64,000 nucleotides of DNA from positions 2,294,001 to 2,358,000 of the forward strand of contig NZ_CP054836.1 in assembly GCF_013358405.1 (NCBI RefSeq). The letters run 5' to 3'. Below the pieces are notes generated by a model. It was not told where the DNA came from. It did not search any database and was given only the letters and a program-made list of their open reading frames with translations. This document shows positions 7,804 through 15,987 of this stretch, piece by piece. Numbering within the stretch: the first letter of the stretch is position 1; each line of letters opens with the position of its first letter. The stretch comes from Oricola thermophila (GTDB lineage Bacteria; Pseudomonadota; Alphaproteobacteria; Rhizobiales; Rhizobiaceae). Made by a program: the position numbers and the translations under genes.

Positions 7804-9069
7804 ATGATCCTTGGCGCGATTGCCGACGACCTCACCGGCGCGACCGATTTGTCGCTGATCCTCTCCCGCAGCGGAATGCGCGTTGTGCAGGTGATCGGCG
7901 TTCCCAACAGTCTGGACGCTATAGCAGACAAGGCCGACGCGGTCGTGGTCGCGCTGAAGTCTCGCACCAATCCCGCTGAAGAGGCTGTGGCGATGTCTGT
8001 CGCCGCTGCAACAGCATTGCAAGAGGCTGGGGCGAAACAGTTGTTTTTCAAGTATTGCTCGACCTTCGACAGCACCGACGAGGGCAATATCGGTCCAGTG
8101 GCCGAGGCGCTGATGGACCATCTCGGCACCGATGTGAGCATAGCCTGCCCCTCCTTCCCGGAGAACGGAAGAACCGTATACAAGGGCCATCTCTTCGTCT
8201 TCGACCAGTTGGTGTCGGACAGCCCCATGAAGGACCATCCGCTCACCCCCATGCGCGACCCCGATCTGGTCAGTGTATTGGGACGACAGACGAAGATTCC
8301 GGTGCGACTAATTGCGCACGATATCGTGCGCGGGACAACCGAAGGCCTCGCCGCAGCGATCAGCGCCGCGCCGGGTATCAGCATCGTTGACGCCATCTCC
8401 GATGACGACCTGCGCAAGATTGGCCATGCGGCTGCAGACCTCGCACTGATTACCGGGGGCTCTGCAGTCGCGATGGGACTCGCCGAGGTCTATCGCGAGA
8501 AAGGCTGGCTAGAACCATCCTCGGGCAGCGACACCTTAGATCTGCCGGAAGGCAAGGGCGTCATTCTTGCCGGGTCGTGCTCGCAGATGACCCGCAAGCA
8601 AATTGAAAAGGCCCGTCTGACAGGCGTGCCCATGATGCAACTCGATCCGCTTCGCATCGCGAATGGCGAGACAAAAACGGAAGACATTGTCGCCTTTGTC
8701 GAATCCAACGCCGCAACGGGAAGGCTTCCCCCGCTTGTCTATTCCAGTGCCGATCCTTCGGTCGTGGCCGCGGCGCAACAGGCACTTGGCCGGCAACGAG
8801 CCGGCGAAATCGTCGAAAACCTTATGAGCGCAGTCGCCGCCGCGCTTGTCGCGCGCGGGTTCAACCGTATCATCTCGGCGGGAGGCGAAACATCAGGCGC
8901 AGTTGTGGCTGCGCTCGGAGCCTCGACGCTCGCTATCGGGCCCGAGATCGATCCCGGCGTGCCATGGGTCATGACCCTCGACGCCGATCGGCCCATGTTA
9001 CTCGCGCTCAAGTCCGGCAATTTCGGCAGCGAAGATTTCTTCCTCAAGGCTTGGAGCATGCTGTCATGA
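7804..9069 (+). CDS. otnK: DUF1537 four-carbon acid-sugar kinase, OtnK-like (3-oxo-tetronate 4-kinase)
   Basis: The 421-aa protein begins IADDLTGATDL, the N-terminal substrate-binding motif of the DUF1537 kinase family. It ends with the nucleotide-binding domain marked by LAGSCSQMTRKQ and SAGGETSGAVVAALG. In characterised pathways OtnK phosphorylates 3-oxo-tetronate at O4, and OtnC then decarboxylates the product to a triose phosphate. Here the aldolase-like otnC gene follows with a four-base overlap, so the pair is conserved. The upstream dehydrogenase is not the usual one, so the true sugar acid may differ from erythronate or threonate. Confidence 0.88.
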   Translation: MILGAIADDLTGATDLSLILSRSGMRVVQVIGVPNSLDAIADKADAVVVALKSRTNPAEEAVAMSVAAATALQEAGAKQLFFKYCSTFDSTDEGNIGPVAEALMDHLGTDVSIACPSFPENGRTVYKGHLFVFDQLVSDSPMKDHPLTPMRDPDLVSVLGRQTKIPVRLIAHDIVRGTTEGLAAAISAAPGISIVDAISDDDLRKIGHAAADLALITGGSAVAMGLAEVYREKGWLEPSSGSDTLDLPEGKGVILAGSCSQMTRKQIEKARLTGVPMMQLDPLRIANGETKTEDIVAFVESNAATGRLPPLVYSSADPSVVAAAQQALGRQRAGEIVENLMSAVAAALVARGFNRIISAGGETSGAVVAALGASTLAIGPEIDPGVPWVMTLDADRPMLLALKSGNFGSEDFFLKAWSMLS

Positions 9070-9707
9070 CCAACATACTGTCGGAAGTCACAAAAGTGCG
9101 TGACCGCATCTGCGCGGTTGGCAGGTCGGTATTCGATCGGGGGCTGACTTTCGGCTCCACCGGAAATATCAGCGCGCGACTTTCCGATGGCAGTATGCTG
9201 ATGACACCTACCAACGCGAGTCTCGGCACACTGGACCCCGCAAAGCTGTCACGGTTCTCTCCCGAAGGAAACTTCATAGACGGCGACAAGCCCACCAAGG
9301 AGTCGTTCCTGCACATCTGCATGTACTGCAAACGCCCCAGTGCAGGTGCGGTCGTACACCTGCACTCCACGCACTCCGTCGCAGTCAGCGCCATGGCAGA
9401 TCTGGATCCTGCCGACGTCTTACCTCCACTGACTGCCTACTACGTCATGCGGGTCGGGCGTTTGCCTTTGATTCCCTATTTCGCCCCTGGCGACGTTCAG
9501 CTGGCGCGGGCAGTCGAAGAAAAGGCAGAATCTCATCATGCAGTATTGCTGGCCAACCACGGCCCCGTGGTGGCAGGCAACACCCTCGAAGACGCGCAAT
9601 ATGCAACGGAAGAACTGGAAGAGACCGCACGTCTTTTCCTGCTGCTTCAGGGTCATCGCACGCGGCCTCTGACCGAGGAACAAGCCGACGCTTTGCGGCA
9701 ACGCTGA
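9066..9707 (+). CDS. otnC: Class II aldolase/adducin-family protein, OtnC-like 3-oxo-tetronate-4-phosphate decarboxylase
   Basis: The 213-aa protein contains GSTGNISAR near the N-terminus and the zinc ligands in AVVHLHSTHS, then LANHGPVVAG, all typical of the class II aldolase fold. Its length and its position directly after otnK (ATG overlapping the TGA) match OtnC. OtnC converts 3-oxo-tetronate 4-phosphate to dihydroxyacetone phosphate and CO2. It is the last gene of the operon that starts at 2843. Confidence 0.87.
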   Translation: MTNILSEVTKVRDRICAVGRSVFDRGLTFGSTGNISARLSDGSMLMTPTNASLGTLDPAKLSRFSPEGNFIDGDKPTKESFLHICMYCKRPSAGAVVHLHSTHSVAVSAMADLDPADVLPPLTAYYVMRVGRLPLIPYFAPGDVQLARAVEEKAESHHAVLLANHGPVVAGNTLEDAQYATEELEETARLFLLLQGHRTRPLTEEQADALRQR

Positions 9708-10155
9708 CATGTAAATTTCATTGCTGACGACATCATGGAAGCCGATTTACCTTGCAGCAAGAAAAGACGTCGTATTCAGTGGAGCAACCCTAAGTCCCGA
9801 AAACTTTTCGCACGCCTCCAGCTCCCCCGATTCACCTGCAAACGGCGTTACATGGAGTAACGGGGAGAACAGGTTGGAGGTTGAGCAAACGGAGTTTGCA
9901 CCGAGGTCGGGCATTTGGCCCGGACACGGACATGACAGACCGATGCCGTATCGGGATCAGAGCGGCATCCAATCGCGACAGGTGTGATAGTTCCGGACGG
10001 CAGGACAGCGGGCAATAATTTGGCCAGATGGCCAAGTCCGGCAGATGAAGGCACCTCGACTGGTTCTCACGTGTCCGGACACATGGTCGACAGCCTTCTT
10101 TCCCTGCATGGTGCACCGCAGTTCCGGCTGGCGGGCATCCCTCCCCGCTTCCGGA
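9708..10155. other. Intergenic junction between acid-sugar module and accessory block
   Basis: I see no convincing gene in these 448 bp. The interval holds one copy of the recurrent 11-mer (9799-9809, as GAAAACTTTTC). It also holds two perfect inverted repeats: TTGGCCAGATGGCCAA at 10020-10035 and GTGTCCGGACAC at 10071-10082. Both lie downstream of the convergent minus-strand gene ending at 10156 and could be terminators or protein-binding sites. Confidence 0.5.
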
Positions 10156-10533
10156 TCAGCCTTTTCCGCCGCCGCCGCTGGCTTCGCCACGCCCGCTGCT
10201 TGGCCCGCTTTCACCGTCCTCACTCATTACCCCATCCCCGTTCTCCGGGAACCTGCGCTGGAAGTCCCAGCCGCGCCTGTAGCGCTCGACGAGCTCGTCG
10301 AATGCCTCGTCGCATTTCTTCCTGTCGAAGCCCTGGGCGACCAGGATCGGGATGACGCGATCCCCGAGACGGTCGAGCTGGTCCTCGTCCTGCATGGTCT
10401 CGCGGATCGCCCAGTGCAGGGCTGCCCGGGCGATGTCGTCGCGCGACGGCTTGCGCGCCGCGCGCAGCCGCCTGCGGTATTCCCGCTGCCGCTCGCGTTG
10501 CCGCCTCAGCCGTTCCTCGCGTGACTGCGCCAT
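10156..10533 (-). CDS. Small basic protein of unknown function
   Basis: I do not recognise this 125-aa protein. It starts MAQSREERLRRQRERQREYR, a highly charged, probably helical N-terminus. A helical middle follows (ARAALHWAIRETM, then DEAFDELVERYRRGW), and the tail is Gly/Ser-rich and disordered. GAGGGGATAAGGG precedes the ATG at 10533. An open frame continues upstream through a C-rich hexamer tract and the GAATCG array, but I treat that as non-coding. It is the last gene in the minus-strand block with the AAA+/M41 pair and may be transcribed separately, since a hairpin at 10909-10931 intervenes. Confidence 0.55.
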   Translation of the reverse strand: MAQSREERLRRQRERQREYRRRLRAARKPSRDDIARAALHWAIRETMQDEDQLDRLGDRVIPILVAQGFDRKKCDEAFDELVERYRRGWDFQRRFPENGDGVMSEDGESGPSSGRGEASGGGGKG

Positions 10534-10616
10534 GCCCTTATCCCCTCGTTTCTCGATTGCAGTGCCCATGCGCCTGCCGCCGGACCTGCCGTGCTTGTCT
10601 CTGCCGTCCTTGCCTC

Positions 10617-10645
10617 GGCCCCGGCCCCGGCCCCGGCCCCGGCCC
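10617..10645 (-). repeat. Four tandem GGCCCC hexamers (GGGGCC on the minus strand)
   Basis: The plus strand reads four tandem GGCCCC units and a partial fifth. The minus strand therefore carries (GGGGCC)4, a sequence type able to fold into a G-quadruplex and prone to replication slippage. It lies between the small basic gene and the GAATCG array. Confidence 0.7.
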
Positions 10646-10672
10646 GCGCAAACACCGTTTGTGCCAGTAACG

Positions 10673-10881
10673 GAATTCTCCGTTACGGAATCGTTGTTCA
10701 CGCGTGTTGAATCGGATTTCCCGGGTTCCGAATCGAATGACCGCAAATCATCTCGATTTGAATCGCCTTCCCGGCACGGCATGTCACAGCACTCCGTCAC
10801 GGCGTTTGCCGCTGAATCGGAGTTGCACGGCGCTGAATCGAATGTCCGCGGTCCGGAATCGAAAGAGCACAAATTGAATCA
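10673..10881. repeat. Iteron-like array of GAATCG elements
   Basis: GAATCG or a one-base variant begins at 10688, 10709, 10730, 10760, 10814, 10834, 10856 and 10876, with a weaker GAATTC at 10673. Most intervals are 20-22 bp, two helical turns, so the elements face one side of the helix. The intervals are not consistently multiples of three, which argues against a repetitive protein. Such arrays are typical of plasmid Rep or partition protein binding, but no Rep gene is adjacent. Confidence 0.55.
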
Positions 10882-10908
10882 GTTTGCGGGCAAGGTGAGA
10901 CGACTTCC

Positions 10909-10931
10909 CCGCAACCCGTTTCGGGTTGCGG
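10909..10931 (-). terminator. Strong hairpin downstream of the M41 protease gene
   Basis: CCGCAACCCG and CGGGTTGCGG form a perfect 10-bp stem around a TTT loop, 27 bp past the protease stop. No T-run follows in the minus direction, so it may be a weak terminator or an RNA-stabilising hairpin. Confidence 0.5.
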
Positions 10932-10957
10932 CCAGGAGGCTGACGACCGGATTGCAG

Positions 10958-11743
10958 TCATGGGACGGAACTGCCTCCTCCCTCTCTCTGCGGCAACAGC
11001 CTGTGTAGCTCTTCGCCTTCCAGAACCTCCGCTTCCAGCAGCCGGACGGCCAGGTCGATCACGGCATCGCGGTGTTCCCGGACAATGCGGCTTGCCTGTC
11101 TCTCGGCCCGGCGCAGACGGCGGTCGATGCGGCGGACCAGCCCCTTCTCTTGTCCGCCCAGCAGCATGAACGGCTCGATGCGCCGATGAAGCAGCGGCCG
11201 TGTTCGTGCAAGACCGAGGACAGTCTCGATGTCGGCGGCAAGTTTCGTGGCCTGGGCAAGATCACTGTCATGATCCCCGCCCGCCCCCGCCGAGACCGTG
11301 CCCAGAATGACGCGTTCGGCCGCACGGCCCGCCAGGAGGACGGCAAGCCGGGCCATGAGGCGCGGCTCGACCTGCTCGTCTGCCGCGGTCTCCTCGGACC
11401 GGACATGTCCGGCCTCGTTTGACGTGACCGCGATGCCGACGCTGCGGATACAACCGATGCCGAGCAGATGGCCGACAATCGCGTGGCCCGCCTCGTGGAT
11501 CGCGGCGCGGCGCCGGAGGCCATCCGTGATCTTCGGCCGCCCGGCTTCGAGCAGGCGCTCCAGGTCCGTCCATGACAGCGGCCGCTGTTCGCGGCGCGCC
11601 ATGGCACGGGCTTCCCTGACCAGCCGCTCGATATCGGCGCCCGAGAGGCCCGCCGTCTTCAATGCAAGACGGCGCAGCAGCGTTTCCGCGGTCGCGGCCG
11701 CATTTGCCAGGTATCGTTCTCGTAGTGCTGCAGCTTCATTCAT
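10958..11743 (-). CDS. Stand-alone M41 (FtsH-type) zinc metalloprotease domain protein
   Basis: The 261-aa product has an N-terminal segment like the AAA lid of FtsH (TAGLSGADIERLVREARAMA). The zinc-protease signature AIHEAGHAIVGH comes at about residues 78-89, and SDLAQATKLA is the likely region of the third zinc ligand. It has no ATPase domain and no membrane segment. The ATG at 11743 lies eight bases inside the upstream AAA+ gene, so the two are coupled. Together they look like an FtsH split between its ATPase large domain and its lid-plus-protease half. It is presumably an energy-dependent protease subunit with unknown substrates. Confidence 0.85.
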   Translation of the reverse strand: MNEAAALRERYLANAAATAETLLRRLALKTAGLSGADIERLVREARAMARREQRPLSWTDLERLLEAGRPKITDGLRRRAAIHEAGHAIVGHLLGIGCIRSVGIAVTSNEAGHVRSEETAADEQVEPRLMARLAVLLAGRAAERVILGTVSAGAGGDHDSDLAQATKLAADIETVLGLARTRPLLHRRIEPFMLLGGQEKGLVRRIDRRLRRAERQASRIVREHRDAVIDLAVRLLEAEVLEGEELHRLLPQREGGGSSVP

Positions 11744-13997
11744 CGGTTCGTCCTGCTCCCCTGTCCGATCCCGATCCTCTTCTGCCGATCCACGCACCGA
11801 TCCGTCCGCGCCATCCCCGGCGCCTGGCCACCTCCCTTCGCAGCGCCTCGGCGGCACTCGATCCGGCATTCCTACCGTCGGCTCCGCTTTCCGGTTCCGT
11901 GTCATCGTGGTCATCGACGTTTGTCGGTTTCGCGGGCGGTGCCGTCGCCAGCACGTTGACGAGATCGCTTGCCAGGTGATGTGCAAGAATGCCGATGCGG
12001 GCGTCCGTATCCGGCAATCCGATCCGGACATGGCGCTCGAGACGGCCGGAGCGCAGCAAAGCCGCATCCAGCTGTTCGGGCCTGTTGGTCGCGCCGACCA
12101 TGATGATGCCCTCGCGTTCCTTTGCGCCGTCGATCAGTTCGAGCGCCCTGTTGACGACCGAGTTCCAGTAGTCGGCGTGCTCGCGGTCGAACGACTGGCG
12201 ACTGCCCAGCGCGTCGATCTCGTCGATGAACAGGATGACGGGCTTCTTCTTCTCCGCCTCCTCGAAGGCCAGCTTCATGCGCCTGATCACGGAGCCGAGA
12301 TAGCCCGGTTCCAGCCAGGTCGTGACGGAGGTGATGAGCAGCGGGATCTGCAGCGTGTTGCAAAGAGCCCTTGCGAAGGTCGTCTTGCCCGTGCCCGGCG
12401 GGCCCGACAACAGGATGCGGGTGCTCATGGCCGACCAGTCGAGCTTTCCCTCGCGCCAGAGCGCAAGATCATGCTTCACCCCACGGGCCCAGTCCGCGGC
12501 CTCGCCATATCCGGACAGGGTCTCGAGACCGAGATACGGCCCGGCAGCAGGCGGCTTGCCGACCCTGTCGGGTCCGGACTGCCCGTCCCTGCTGCTACCG
12601 GGTGCGGGCGGTTCTTCCGGCTTGATCAGCTCGCTGCCCGACGAACCCTCGTCGCGGCGCGACCAGGAGCTGCCGCCCTTGCCGATGCCGTCATCGTTCT
12701 CGTCTTCATTGGCGGCATCCTCGCGGCGTCGCTCGGCAAGCCGCGCCAGCGCGGCAATCGCATGATCCCGGCCGACGCCCGGACGGATCGCGGCGGTGAG
12801 ATCGGCCAGCGTCAGCATCGAGCAATCGCCGATCCGCGCGCAGGCATCCGCATCAGTCTCTTCATTCGGGTCGACGGCCGCGTTTCCGATCACTTCCTCG
12901 ATCACCCGACCGACAATGCACGCATCGAGCGGTCCGATGGACAGGTCGAGGTTGGTTGCAGCGGCAAGTTCGGCCGGGAGTTTGCGCTTTCCCTCCGCGA
13001 TCGCGAGGATCGGCATGTTCGAGGAGACCGCCTGCGCGACATCGACCGCCAGGTCTTCGCCTTTCTCCGCATAGGCACGGTCGCGGCTGCGGAAGGCGAT
13101 GATCGGCCGCCCCTCATCCGGACCGTCGGGATTCACGTATCGTCCGTAGTCGTGGAAAGAATAGCCTCCATATGACTTCACTGCCCGTGGCAGGATCACC
13201 CCGTCATGCAGCAGCCGGACCAGGGCATTCTCGACACCTGCGACCTGCGAGCGGATCGTGACGATCGGCGTCGGGGCCGCGAGACGCTCCCGCAGGACCT
13301 CCCATGAGAGACCGCTTTGCGAGACGGCGCGCGCCAGCAGCAGCACCGTCGCGACGTCGACCGGATCGGGCGACAGCCCGCACGCGCGCACGGCCCGCAC
13401 GAAGCGTTCGCGCAGATCCGGGTCGATCGGTTGACCACGGCGCCCGGCGGGCTTGCGGGACGAGCGTCTTTTCCTTGCCGGGGCTTTTGCGGCACCGGAT
13501 CCCGTCTCCTCGCGCATCAGAGAGGCGATTTCCGCCGTGGCCGAGAGCGCGCGTCTCGTCCTGTCCTCCGCGCTCGCCGTCCCGGTCTTCCTGGCAGTCT
13601 TGCCGCGACCGTCGACGGCGGCAGCGGCACTCTCCTTCTTCGGTCCGCCTCGACGCGCCTTTGCGGCCCGCAATTCCGCCGCGAGCGCTTCCAGCTCGCG
13701 ATCGATGTCGACCGGGGCATCCGCGAAGGGGGCCAGGCGGCGACCGCCTGACCTTGTTGTCCCCCTGCCCTGTCCTGCCGAACGCAGCTTCGCAGGCAGC
13801 CCGAGCCTGCGCCGAAGGACGGCAAGCGGCACGGTGACGACGTCGACGATGACGTCGTAGACCGCTATCGCCGCAGCGGCGACCTTCACCTCGGAGCGCA
13901 GCAGCATGCCGCCAGCGACCGCAAGACGGAGTGCCTGGGCTCCTGCCCGGTGGCGAAGCCGCCTCAGGAAGAAGGTTGCAAGGCGCTCTTCGCTCAA
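11736..13997 (-). CDS. AAA+ ATPase with long N-terminal extension, partner of the M41 protease
   Basis: The 753-aa protein has an FtsH/cell-division-type AAA+ module in its last third. Walker A (GPPGTGKTTFARAL) is at about residue 532, Walker B (VILFIDEIDALGS) at about 586, and the second region of homology with the arginine finger (RSGRLERHV) at about 650. About 450 preceding residues begin hydrophobic, then become Lys/Ala/Arg-rich (KKESAAAAVDGRGK). They contain a helical region with ILPRAVKSYGGYSFHDYGRY. The start is a TTG overlapping the upstream stop (TTGA). The ATPase ends just after its core domain, and the lid-like part is encoded by the overlapping M41 gene. It probably unfolds substrates for that protease. 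Confidence 0.8.
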   Translation of the reverse strand: MSEERLATFFLRRLRHRAGAQALRLAVAGGMLLRSEVKVAAAAIAVYDVIVDVVTVPLAVLRRRLGLPAKLRSAGQGRGTTRSGGRRLAPFADAPVDIDRELEALAAELRAAKARRGGPKKESAAAAVDGRGKTARKTGTASAEDRTRRALSATAEIASLMREETGSGAAKAPARKRRSSRKPAGRRGQPIDPDLRERFVRAVRACGLSPDPVDVATVLLLARAVSQSGLSWEVLRERLAAPTPIVTIRSQVAGVENALVRLLHDGVILPRAVKSYGGYSFHDYGRYVNPDGPDEGRPIIAFRSRDRAYAEKGEDLAVDVAQAVSSNMPILAIAEGKRKLPAELAAATNLDLSIGPLDACIVGRVIEEVIGNAAVDPNEETDADACARIGDCSMLTLADLTAAIRPGVGRDHAIAALARLAERRREDAANEDENDDGIGKGGSSWSRRDEGSSGSELIKPEEPPAPGSSRDGQSGPDRVGKPPAAGPYLGLETLSGYGEAADWARGVKHDLALWREGKLDWSAMSTRILLSGPPGTGKTTFARALCNTLQIPLLITSVTTWLEPGYLGSVIRRMKLAFEEAEKKKPVILFIDEIDALGSRQSFDREHADYWNSVVNRALELIDGAKEREGIIMVGATNRPEQLDAALLRSGRLERHVRIGLPDTDARIGILAHHLASDLVNVLATAPPAKPTNVDDHDDTEPESGADGRNAGSSAAEALRREVARRRGWRGRIGAWIGRRGSGSDRGAGRTDE

Positions 13998-14506
13998 GAC
14001 AGCCTCCCGGGCCGGGCATCCGAACCGCCATCACGTGCAGGATCTTCAACCAGCCCCCGACGATGCAGCCGCTCGAGCATCATCCGGCAGGCTTCATCGC
14101 CCCTTCCTGCCCCCGCCTCGACCAGCCGGGCGATGGATTGCGTAAAGCGTGCCTTTCCGGCACGGGCAAACCGTTCGTAGCGGAGCGCGAGCGCGACGGC
14201 GACCGCGGGATCGTCGACGGGTTTCGTGGCGCAGTCGCACGTCACGATCAGGCCGCGCCGCATCCTGGCGATGCAGTCCGGACCGTGGCCCATCGCCATG
14301 TACATCACGTTCAGCGGGCTGTCGGAAGCCTCCACGGCAAGTGCATGACGGTCGACACGGTCCCCTTCGTCGGCAGCAAGCTGTACCTCATGGCGCTGGC
14401 GCGTCTCGCGCAGCCAGGGCGCAAAAGCCTGCAGGCCGGAATGAGTACGCCTGTTCTGCATGTCTGCGTCATCCCGTTTCGGGGTCTGTCGGTCTCGTTC
14501 GATCAT
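13994..14506 (-). CDS. Hypothetical 170-aa protein of the AAA+/M41 block
   Basis: I do not recognise the family. The protein is soluble. A middle section reads MAMGHGPDCIARMRRGLIV followed by TCDCATK. The C-terminal part is helical (ARFTQSIARLVEAGAG, then CRMMLERLHRRGLVEDPA) and could be a small winged-helix or protein-interaction domain. The ATG at 14506 has GGAG about ten bases upstream. Its stop overlaps the TTG start of the AAA+ gene, so it belongs to the same transcript and may act as an adaptor or regulator; that is inference. Confidence 0.65.
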   Translation of the reverse strand: MIERDRQTPKRDDADMQNRRTHSGLQAFAPWLRETRQRHEVQLAADEGDRVDRHALAVEASDSPLNVMYMAMGHGPDCIARMRRGLIVTCDCATKPVDDPAVAVALALRYERFARAGKARFTQSIARLVEAGAGRGDEACRMMLERLHRRGLVEDPARDGGSDARPGRLS

Positions 14507-14596
14507 CGTCTCGTTGCTCCTGTTCTCCTGCCCCAGCCGACCTGCCGCTCTGCGGGCGGACCAGCCGCGGGCATGTTCGTTCGGTCGGGACTGCAG

Positions 14597-15592
14597 TCAG
14601 TGCCGGGTTGCGGTGGCGGATGATGGCTCCGCCTCGCGCCTGCTCACGCTCGGGATCGCGAAGCCGACCCTGCGCGCCCTGCCCTGTGCCTTTGCCGTGC
14701 TGGCGGCCGCACCGTTCGTGTCCGCACCGATGTCCGCTTCGTCATTGGCCGCGGTGTCACTATCGCCGTCGAACCTCGGCGCGCCGTCCGGCGCATCCGC
14801 CCCGATGCCGGAACGCCGTTTTCCGGTCCCGGTTCCTCCGGACGCATCCGGCAGCAGTCGATCCATTTCCTGTTCGATGCGCAGTGCAAAGCGATCGCGC
14901 AGGTCCGCCATCCGGACGGCAAAACCAGGAACATCGAGCACCTGTTCCAAAGCGGCGAGCGGCATGATTCCGGTTTCGGGCTCGTCGAATGCGCCGGAGG
15001 CATCGAGGATCGCGATCCGCGTGCAGGCCACGCCGTGAACCCTGGCCCGCATCGACAGCCAGTCCGGCGCGACCAGCGCGGCGGCCTTGAGCCGCGTCAT
15101 CAGGGCCCTGATGCGACTGATCTTGTTGTCGATGGCCCGCTTGATGTCGAGGAGATAGGCCGTCATGGACCGCCGATCGAGCACGACCAGGTCCGGCAGA
15201 TAGCTGTCCTCGGCATAGACCCGCGAGGGCAACCGGATGCCTTCCAGCGTCGACCAGTCATTGCCTTGCAATGCCTCGAACGCGGCCGCCACCAGCGGAA
15301 ACGGACGATCGAGACGGATGACCTGCAAATGCGCTTCGGCCTCGCACATCAGGATCGCCGCGTCCTCGATCAACCGCGCTTCGTGCCCATAGGCAAGATG
15401 GGCAAGCGCGATCGTCTCGCCATGGCGGCCGAACATCGGATCCGGCTTGCGTTCCACGGACAACATCCCGGCGACCGTCGCTTCGAGAAGGTCATCCAGG
15501 CGACGCTCGAGTTCGGGCGTCTCGTCACTCGGCGAAGTCCGGCATTCGGCAAGGACAGGTCTGGCGCGTCGGTTGCTGTTTGCTCTGGTCAT
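14597..15592 (-). CDS. Hypothetical protein with PD-(D/E)XK nuclease-like motif
   Basis: This 331-aa protein is unknown to me, but residues about 130-152 read YLPDLVVLDRRSMTAYLLDI followed by KRAI. PD followed at normal spacing by DIK has the form of the PD-(D/E)XK nuclease core. The flanking regions are helical, and the C-terminal 80 residues are low-complexity (Ala, Asp, Gly) and probably disordered. The ATG at 15592 starts a frame that runs ahead of the 170-aa gene, with 90 bp between them. The motif could be fortuitous; a fold prediction would settle it. Confidence 0.65.
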   Translation of the reverse strand: MTRANSNRRARPVLAECRTSPSDETPELERRLDDLLEATVAGMLSVERKPDPMFGRHGETIALAHLAYGHEARLIEDAAILMCEAEAHLQVIRLDRPFPLVAAAFEALQGNDWSTLEGIRLPSRVYAEDSYLPDLVVLDRRSMTAYLLDIKRAIDNKISRIRALMTRLKAAALVAPDWLSMRARVHGVACTRIAILDASGAFDEPETGIMPLAALEQVLDVPGFAVRMADLRDRFALRIEQEMDRLLPDASGGTGTGKRRSGIGADAPDGAPRFDGDSDTAANDEADIGADTNGAAASTAKAQGRARRVGFAIPSVSRREAEPSSATATRH

Positions 15593-15768
15593 GCGTTCGG
15601 TTCTCTCGTCGGCGAAACGGCTGGCGCACGGGGGGCCAAGGGGAAAGACGCGCAAGCGCCCTTCCCCGGCGGACAGCGGTCCCGGGCCGTGGCTCCCGCG
15701 CCCGCGTCTTTCGCGCGGGGTACGGGATAGCCGTTCGATGCGTGGTTTCCTGTGTCGAAGTCTGCCCG

Positions 15769-15987
15769 TCAGGCAGTCGCGGGCCTGGTGGCCGGGCCAT
15801 GGCCGGAAGCTGGCGGCGGATCGCGATCCGGACGCCGCTCATCAACGCATGCGTTGGCCCGGCCCGTTTCCAGCGCCGTCACGACCGCGCCGAAGATGGT
15901 TTCGAGTTGGCGGCGCATCACGGCGCGCCGCCGTTCGGCCTCGTGGCCGCCTTCCCGCAAGGGGATCGATTGGATATCTGTCTTCAC
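15769..15987 (-). CDS. Small hypothetical protein (72 aa)
   Basis: A GTG at 15987 follows a good ribosome-binding site (GAGGAAGGA, about nine bases upstream). It opens a 72-aa frame starting VKTDIQSIPLREGGHEAERR. The first 45 residues look like an amphipathic helix (RRQLETIFGAVVTALETG) and the tail is Pro/Arg-rich. It is in the direction of the AAA+/M41 block and could be its first gene. No family is recognised. Confidence 0.4.
   Translation of the reverse strand: MKTDIQSIPLREGGHEAERRRAVMRRQLETIFGAVVTALETGRANACVDERRPDRDPPPASGHGPATRPATA

Noticed and set aside
10534..10872. N-terminal extension of the small basic protein with a DS-rich seven-residue repeat
   Set aside because: The repeat spacing is 20, 21, 22 or 30 bp, so the frame is not kept. 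The better start with a ribosome-binding site is at 10533. The repeat is better explained as DNA-level.
10673..10881. CRISPR array
   Set aside because: The repeated unit is only 6-8 bp and there are no uniform spacers or cas genes. No CRISPR array was seen anywhere in the window.
11744..12067. Possible longer form or frameshift fusion of the M41 protease through the open frame overlapping the AAA+ gene
   Set aside because: The extra residues look random, and the ATG at 11743 at the end of the AAA+ gene gives a normal coupled start. I saw no slippery heptamer at the overlap.
11298..13175. Long plus-strand open frame of 625 codons opposite the AAA+ and M41 genes
   Set aside because: It is antisense to two genes with clear motifs, has low-complexity Arg/Ala/Pro composition and no recognisable domain. 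High GC makes such shadow frames common.
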